Assembly: GCF_028200735.1 (NCBI RefSeq)
Contig: NZ_JAQKPV010000015.1
Span: 62,001 to 126,000, forward strand
From: Streptomyces sp. ACA25
Lineage (GTDB): Bacteria; Actinomycetota; Actinomycetes; Streptomycetales; Streptomycetaceae
Direction of reading: 5' to 3'
Length of the DNA: 64,000 bases
Positions 60,995 through 64,000 of the stretch are shown here, in pieces. A model generated the notes under the pieces. That model made no database searches. It had not been told where the DNA came from and saw only the letters and a program-made list of their open reading frames with translations. A program made the translations under genes and the position numbers. Numbering within the stretch: the first letter of the stretch is position 1; each line of letters starts with the position of its first letter.

Positions 60995-62891
60995 AACTGC
61001 CCCCGGCGGTGGCTTCATTGCGGCCGGCGGCCGGGCGGGCGGTGGCGAGGGGGTTGGTGACGCGGCCGTGAACGACGTCGAAGCCCTCGTCCCGCTCCGC
61101 CCGGTCGTGGAACGCACCGCCCAGGAGCTGCTCGCGATTGAGCGCCACCCGGTCGAACTCCGGGGCGAACAGCCCGAAGTCCTGGAAGCGGTCGGCGAGC
61201 TCCGGGAAGCGGGCATGGTAGCGCTCGATCTCGGCACGCACCATGGCCCAGAAGGTGTGCTCCGGCAGCGCCAGGTGCTCCGCCAGCAGCGGGGCGAAGA
61301 ACCGGAAGTGCCCGGCGAAGACCGCGCTCAGCAGGGAGTGCGCCAGCTCGTGGGCGGGCCAGCGCAGCAGCACCCGGTCGGCGCGGGCGGAGAGGTCCGC
61401 GTACTCGGGGCGGTCACCGGGAAGGAGATTGACGTCCTCGGCGAAGTCCTTCACGGCGATGCCGACCGGGGTGTCGGTGGCGTCGTGGAGGACGACGGTG
61501 TTCTCGCCGTGCGGGCAGAAGGCCACGCCGTAGCGGTAGAGGTGGTGGAGCAGGCCGGGCAGCAGGGCGTGCAGGAAGCGGCCGAGCCAGTCGGCGGGGG
61601 TGCGGCCGGAACGCCGGACGAGTTCGGTGACGAGCGCACGGCCGTCGGAGCCCACGCTGAGGAGCGCCGCCATGGTGCGGGCCCGCTCGCCGTCGGCCAG
61701 CAGGGCGGCTACCGGTTCGCGCCAGACCGCGCCGAGCAGTTCGTGGTAGCGGTAGGGCGCGTCCCGCACCGATGCGTAGAGCGGGTGCCGGACCGCGACC
61801 GAGGCCTCTTCTCCGAGGGGGTGGCAGCGCAGCTCGTCCCGGAGGTAGGGGTCGGTGTCGCGCAGTCCGTGCAGCCAGGCGCTGATGTCGGGTGCGGCGG
61901 CAGTGGGTTCGGTGGACAGTCCGCGCCAGACGAGGGTGTTGCGGATGAGCAGCGGCACCTTGACGTTGCGGCGGTGCGGGTGGTCCAGGTTGGCGAGGGT
62001 GCGGATGGACTGCAGCGGGCGGTACCGGTCCGGGGCCTCACCGAGGCGGATGATGCGGCCGTCGGCGAGGTAGGGGGCGAACAGGGTTTCCACCGCCTCG
62101 TCCCAGTGGAAGGGGTGCACGGGCAGCCAGGTGAAGTCGTCGGGCGCGTGGCCGCTGTCCGCGCAGGACGCGGCCAGGGCGGTGCCGAATCGGTGCAGGG
62201 TGCCGGGGTTGAGCTCCTGGGACAGCAGGGCACCGGCGTCCAGGCCGGGTATGCCGGAGTACCGGGCAAGGCTGTGGTGGACTGCGGCCCAGACCAGGCG
62301 CACGGCACCGGCTGTCTCGGGCGCGTAGGCGGCGGCATCGGAGGCGGCGAAGCCGAGACGGCCCTTGTTGAGCAGCATGCAGGGGTGCCCGTCCTGGTGG
62401 GCCTCGAGCTCCAGGTGATCCAGGTCGGCGAGCCGGGCGGCGGGCAGCGCCCGGGTGCGGGCCTCGGCGTCCGCCCGGCGGGTGGCGGTGAGTTCCCGCA
62501 GTACCTCGGCGGTGGTCGGGCCGTCCCAGCCGAGGGTGGAGCGGGCGTCGAGGAGGAGCTGCTCGGGGCCCGCCTCCCCGTCCACGGCCGCATCCCCGCT
62601 GTCCGCCGTGGCGGGGTGCCGGCGGAGGGTGCCCTCGGTGAGACGCCAGGTCCCGAAGGTGCCGCGGGTGGCCCGGAACGTCCAGTGCACCCCGTCGCCG
62701 AAGTCCAGCCGGTACGGGCGGCCGGCTCCCTCGGGCAGCGGGCCGTCGGTTCCGGAGCCGCCGGGCGGGCCGGTCCCGTCGGACGGTTCCGGGACGGGCG
62801 TCAGCAGTTCCTCGTAGGCGAACTCCTCGACGGCCTTGGTGAGCAGCCGCCGTCCTGCTTCTTCCCAGGCGGCACGGGTGGGGCGGTTCAC
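60984..62891 (-). CDS. IucA/IucC-family NIS siderophore synthetase
   Basis: This 635-residue ATP-dependent synthetase has the IucA/IucC blocks EAHQDGHPCMLLNKGRLGF, LPVHPFHWDEAVETLF and RHPLYASVRDAPYRYHELLG. The late YGVAFCPHGENTVVLHDATDTPVGIAVKDFAED segment holds ATP/metal residues. The C-terminal FhuF-like region ends NEATAGGSCDR. It condenses carboxylates or hydroxylated amines to make siderophores such as desferrioxamine. The GTG at 62891 overlaps the hydroxylase stop (GTGA). Its stop overlaps the GS-like gene start. Confidence 0.95.
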   Translation of the reverse strand: MNRPTRAAWEEAGRRLLTKAVEEFAYEELLTPVPEPSDGTGPPGGSGTDGPLPEGAGRPYRLDFGDGVHWTFRATRGTFGTWRLTEGTLRRHPATADSGDAAVDGEAGPEQLLLDARSTLGWDGPTTAEVLRELTATRRADAEARTRALPAARLADLDHLELEAHQDGHPCMLLNKGRLGFAASDAAAYAPETAGAVRLVWAAVHHSLARYSGIPGLDAGALLSQELNPGTLHRFGTALAASCADSGHAPDDFTWLPVHPFHWDEAVETLFAPYLADGRIIRLGEAPDRYRPLQSIRTLANLDHPHRRNVKVPLLIRNTLVWRGLSTEPTAAAPDISAWLHGLRDTDPYLRDELRCHPLGEEASVAVRHPLYASVRDAPYRYHELLGAVWREPVAALLADGERARTMAALLSVGSDGRALVTELVRRSGRTPADWLGRFLHALLPGLLHHLYRYGVAFCPHGENTVVLHDATDTPVGIAVKDFAEDVNLLPGDRPEYADLSARADRVLLRWPAHELAHSLLSAVFAGHFRFFAPLLAEHLALPEHTFWAMVRAEIERYHARFPELADRFQDFGLFAPEFDRVALNREQLLGGAFHDRAERDEGFDVVHGRVTNPLATARPAAGRNEATAGGSCDR

Positions 62892-64000
62892 GGGTGCTTC
62901 TCCTCGGCGGGGACGGGGACGGGGACGGGACGGGCGCCCGCGGCGGCAGGGCCGTCGGCCCCGTGCGCGCCGGGCGCCCCGAAGGTGGTCCAGGCGACCT
63001 GCTCGGGGACGGGCAGGACGGTTCGGCCGGCGGCGGCGTTGAGGATGGTCGCGGCCCGCCAGGCGCCGAGGGTGAGGTCGGGGGCACCGACCCCGTGGGT
63101 GTGCAGCTCGGCGTTCTGCACGTGGAGGGCCCCGCCGACCCGGGGATCCAGCGCCACCCGGTAGGCGCCGTCGATCCGGTAGCGGCCCTCGTCGTCCCAG
63201 TCGATGAGCCCGGCCAGCGGCTCCAGGAACGGCGGCCGGGCAGCGGCGTAGCCGGTGGCCGAGACGATCGCGGAGGTGCGGACGGTGAACTGTGTCCGCT
63301 GCTGCGCATGGCGGCAGGTCAGCAGGTAGCCGTCTCCGTCGGTGACAGCCCGCACGACCTCGGTGCCCGGGTGCAGGGCGGCCCGGGGCGGCCCGCCTCC
63401 GATGGTCCGTTCGTAGAGCTCGTCGTGGATGTCGCCGAGGGTCTGCTCGCTGACTCCCTTGTAGAGCTGCCACTGGGAGCGCAGCAGCTGGTTCCGGCTG
63501 TCCTCGGGCAGCGCGCGGAAGTAGCGGATGTAGTCGGGGGTGAAGTGCTCCAGGCCGATCTTGGAGTACTCCATGGGCGCGAAGGCGGGAGTCCGGGCCA
63601 GCCACCGCACGTACGGCCCGCCGTCCCCGCGGCCGTCCTGCCGGCGGATGAGGTCGAGCACGACCTCGGCGCCGGACTGGCCGGCGCCGATCACGGTCAC
63701 GTCCTCGGCGTCGGCGAGCCGGGTGCGGTGGCCGCGGTAGTCGGCGCTGTGCAGGACCCGGGCGGTGCCGGCCGGGGCTCCGGCGGCCTCGTCGAGCAAC
63801 GGCCGGAGGGCGTCGGGAACGACCGGGCGGGTGCCGACTCCGAGGACGACCTGACGGGCCCGCACCTGTGCGGAGGTGCCGTCCGCGGCCCGGTGGGTGA
63901 GGACGAAGACGCCGTCGGTTTCGTCCCACTCCACCGCGGTGACGTGGGCGTCGAAGCGGCAGGACGGCAGCTTTTCGGCGGCCCAGCGGCAGTAGTGGTC
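62888..64000 (-). CDS. Partial lysine/diamine N-monooxygenase (DesB/IucD-like)
   Basis: This is the C-terminal part of an FAD/NADPH-dependent N-hydroxylase; the frame is open through the right edge, so the start lies outside. The NADPH site is visible in VTVIGAGQSGAEVVLDLI. The SATGYAAARPPFLEPLAGL segment and the earlier LGVGTRPVVPDAL stretch are typical of SidA/IucD/PvdA enzymes. It would hydroxylate lysine or cadaverine as a first step towards a hydroxamate. It is the first seen gene of the operon, and overlaps the synthetase by four bases. Confidence 0.92.
   Translation of the reverse strand, partial: DHYCRWAAEKLPSCRFDAHVTAVEWDETDGVFVLTHRAADGTSAQVRARQVVLGVGTRPVVPDALRPLLDEAAGAPAGTARVLHSADYRGHRTRLADAEDVTVIGAGQSGAEVVLDLIRRQDGRGDGGPYVRWLARTPAFAPMEYSKIGLEHFTPDYIRYFRALPEDSRNQLLRSQWQLYKGVSEQTLGDIHDELYERTIGGGPPRAALHPGTEVVRAVTDGDGYLLTCRHAQQRTQFTVRTSAIVSATGYAAARPPFLEPLAGLIDWDDEGRYRIDGAYRVALDPRVGGALHVQNAELHTHGVGAPDLTLGAWRAATILNAAAGRTVLPVPEQVAWTTFGAPGAHGADGPAAAGARPVPVPVPAEEKHP

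Noticed and set aside
60984-63929. A single 981-residue frame covering the siderophore synthetase and upstream DNA
   Set aside because: The part beyond 62891 overlaps the well-recognised hydroxylase in another frame and is Arg/Pro-rich. The GTG at 62891 with a GTGA overlap is the natural start.
1-64000. tRNA, rRNA, CRISPR array, cobalamin riboswitch, transposase or phage genes
   Set aside because: I looked for TPsiC-arm motifs, regular direct repeats, B12-box-like sequences before cobU, cobT and cobS, and transposase or phage proteins, and saw none. This was done by eye, so weak cases could be missed.

Overview
The window is high-GC chromosomal DNA with frequent GTG starts and dense, often overlapping genes. 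Gene content and order match the core chromosome of Streptomyces or a very close relative: the bc1-aa3 respiratory supercomplex genes beside an adenosine-kinase-like gene, nadA, pspA, cobalamin genes, pepA-lpd-sucB, lipB-lipA and glnA, together with XRE/DUF397 genes and GlnR boxes. No rRNA, tRNA, CRISPR array, transposase or phage gene was seen.

Layout. 1-2.3 kb: an N-terminal fragment (possibly a NYN-domain protein), a small zinc-ribbon protein, a stand-alone Lrp/AsnC ligand domain, and trpD. 2.3-10.4 kb: qcrCAB-ctaE and ctaCDF on the minus strand, with a degenerate response-regulator receiver gene between the two operons. 10.7-17 kb: a cysteine desulfurase-TusA fusion, a PfkB/adenosine-kinase-like sugar kinase, a membrane-anchored hypothetical protein, an A-type Fe-S carrier and nadA. 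17-25 kb: a GNAT enzyme, and a LuxR-type response regulator separated from its probable histidine kinase by a whiJ-like set (ATPase, XRE regulator, DUF397) and a VIT1/CCC1 transporter, followed by pspAA-pspA. 25-33 kb: DUF3043, an HtrA-like lipoprotein protease, cobalamin nucleotide-loop genes (cobU fusion, cobT, cobS) and leucyl aminopeptidase. 33-37 kb: lpdA and the two-lipoyl-domain sucB. 37-42 kb: a WYL regulator and a molybdate locus (HTH-PBP regulator, modABC). 42-53 kb: SDR, DUF4240, a TIGR01777 epimerase, a FAD oxidoreductase, an NsdA-like TPR regulator, lipB-lipA, DUF4191, RDD and GlnR-controlled glnA. 53-59.6 kb: a compact RiPP locus. 59.6-64 kb: the 3' end of an NIS siderophore operon (N-hydroxylase, IucA/IucC synthetase, glutamine-synthetase-like enzyme), cut by the window edge.

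How the genes work together. QcrC-QcrA-QcrB and CtaC-D-E-F build the actinobacterial bc1-aa3 supercomplex. LipB and LipA make the lipoyl groups used by SucB, whose reduced lipoyl arms are reoxidised by Lpd. CobU, CobT and CobS assemble the nucleotide loop of cobalamin, and the window also contains a predicted B12-dependent radical SAM enzyme.

The most interesting region is 53.6-59.6 kb. An MFS exporter, a prolyl-oligopeptidase-type S9 peptidase, a 40-residue precursor with a (Thr-Ile)x4-Pro segment, a cobalamin-binding radical SAM maturase of the RiPP-maturation-1 type and a DUF5825-like protein lie head to tail. A perfect 36-nt palindrome separates the precursor from the maturase. The (TI)4-P segment is bounded by prolines, so the co-encoded peptidase could in principle release a nine-residue product. 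A second point of interest is a catalytically complete glutamine-synthetase homologue translationally coupled to a siderophore synthetase.
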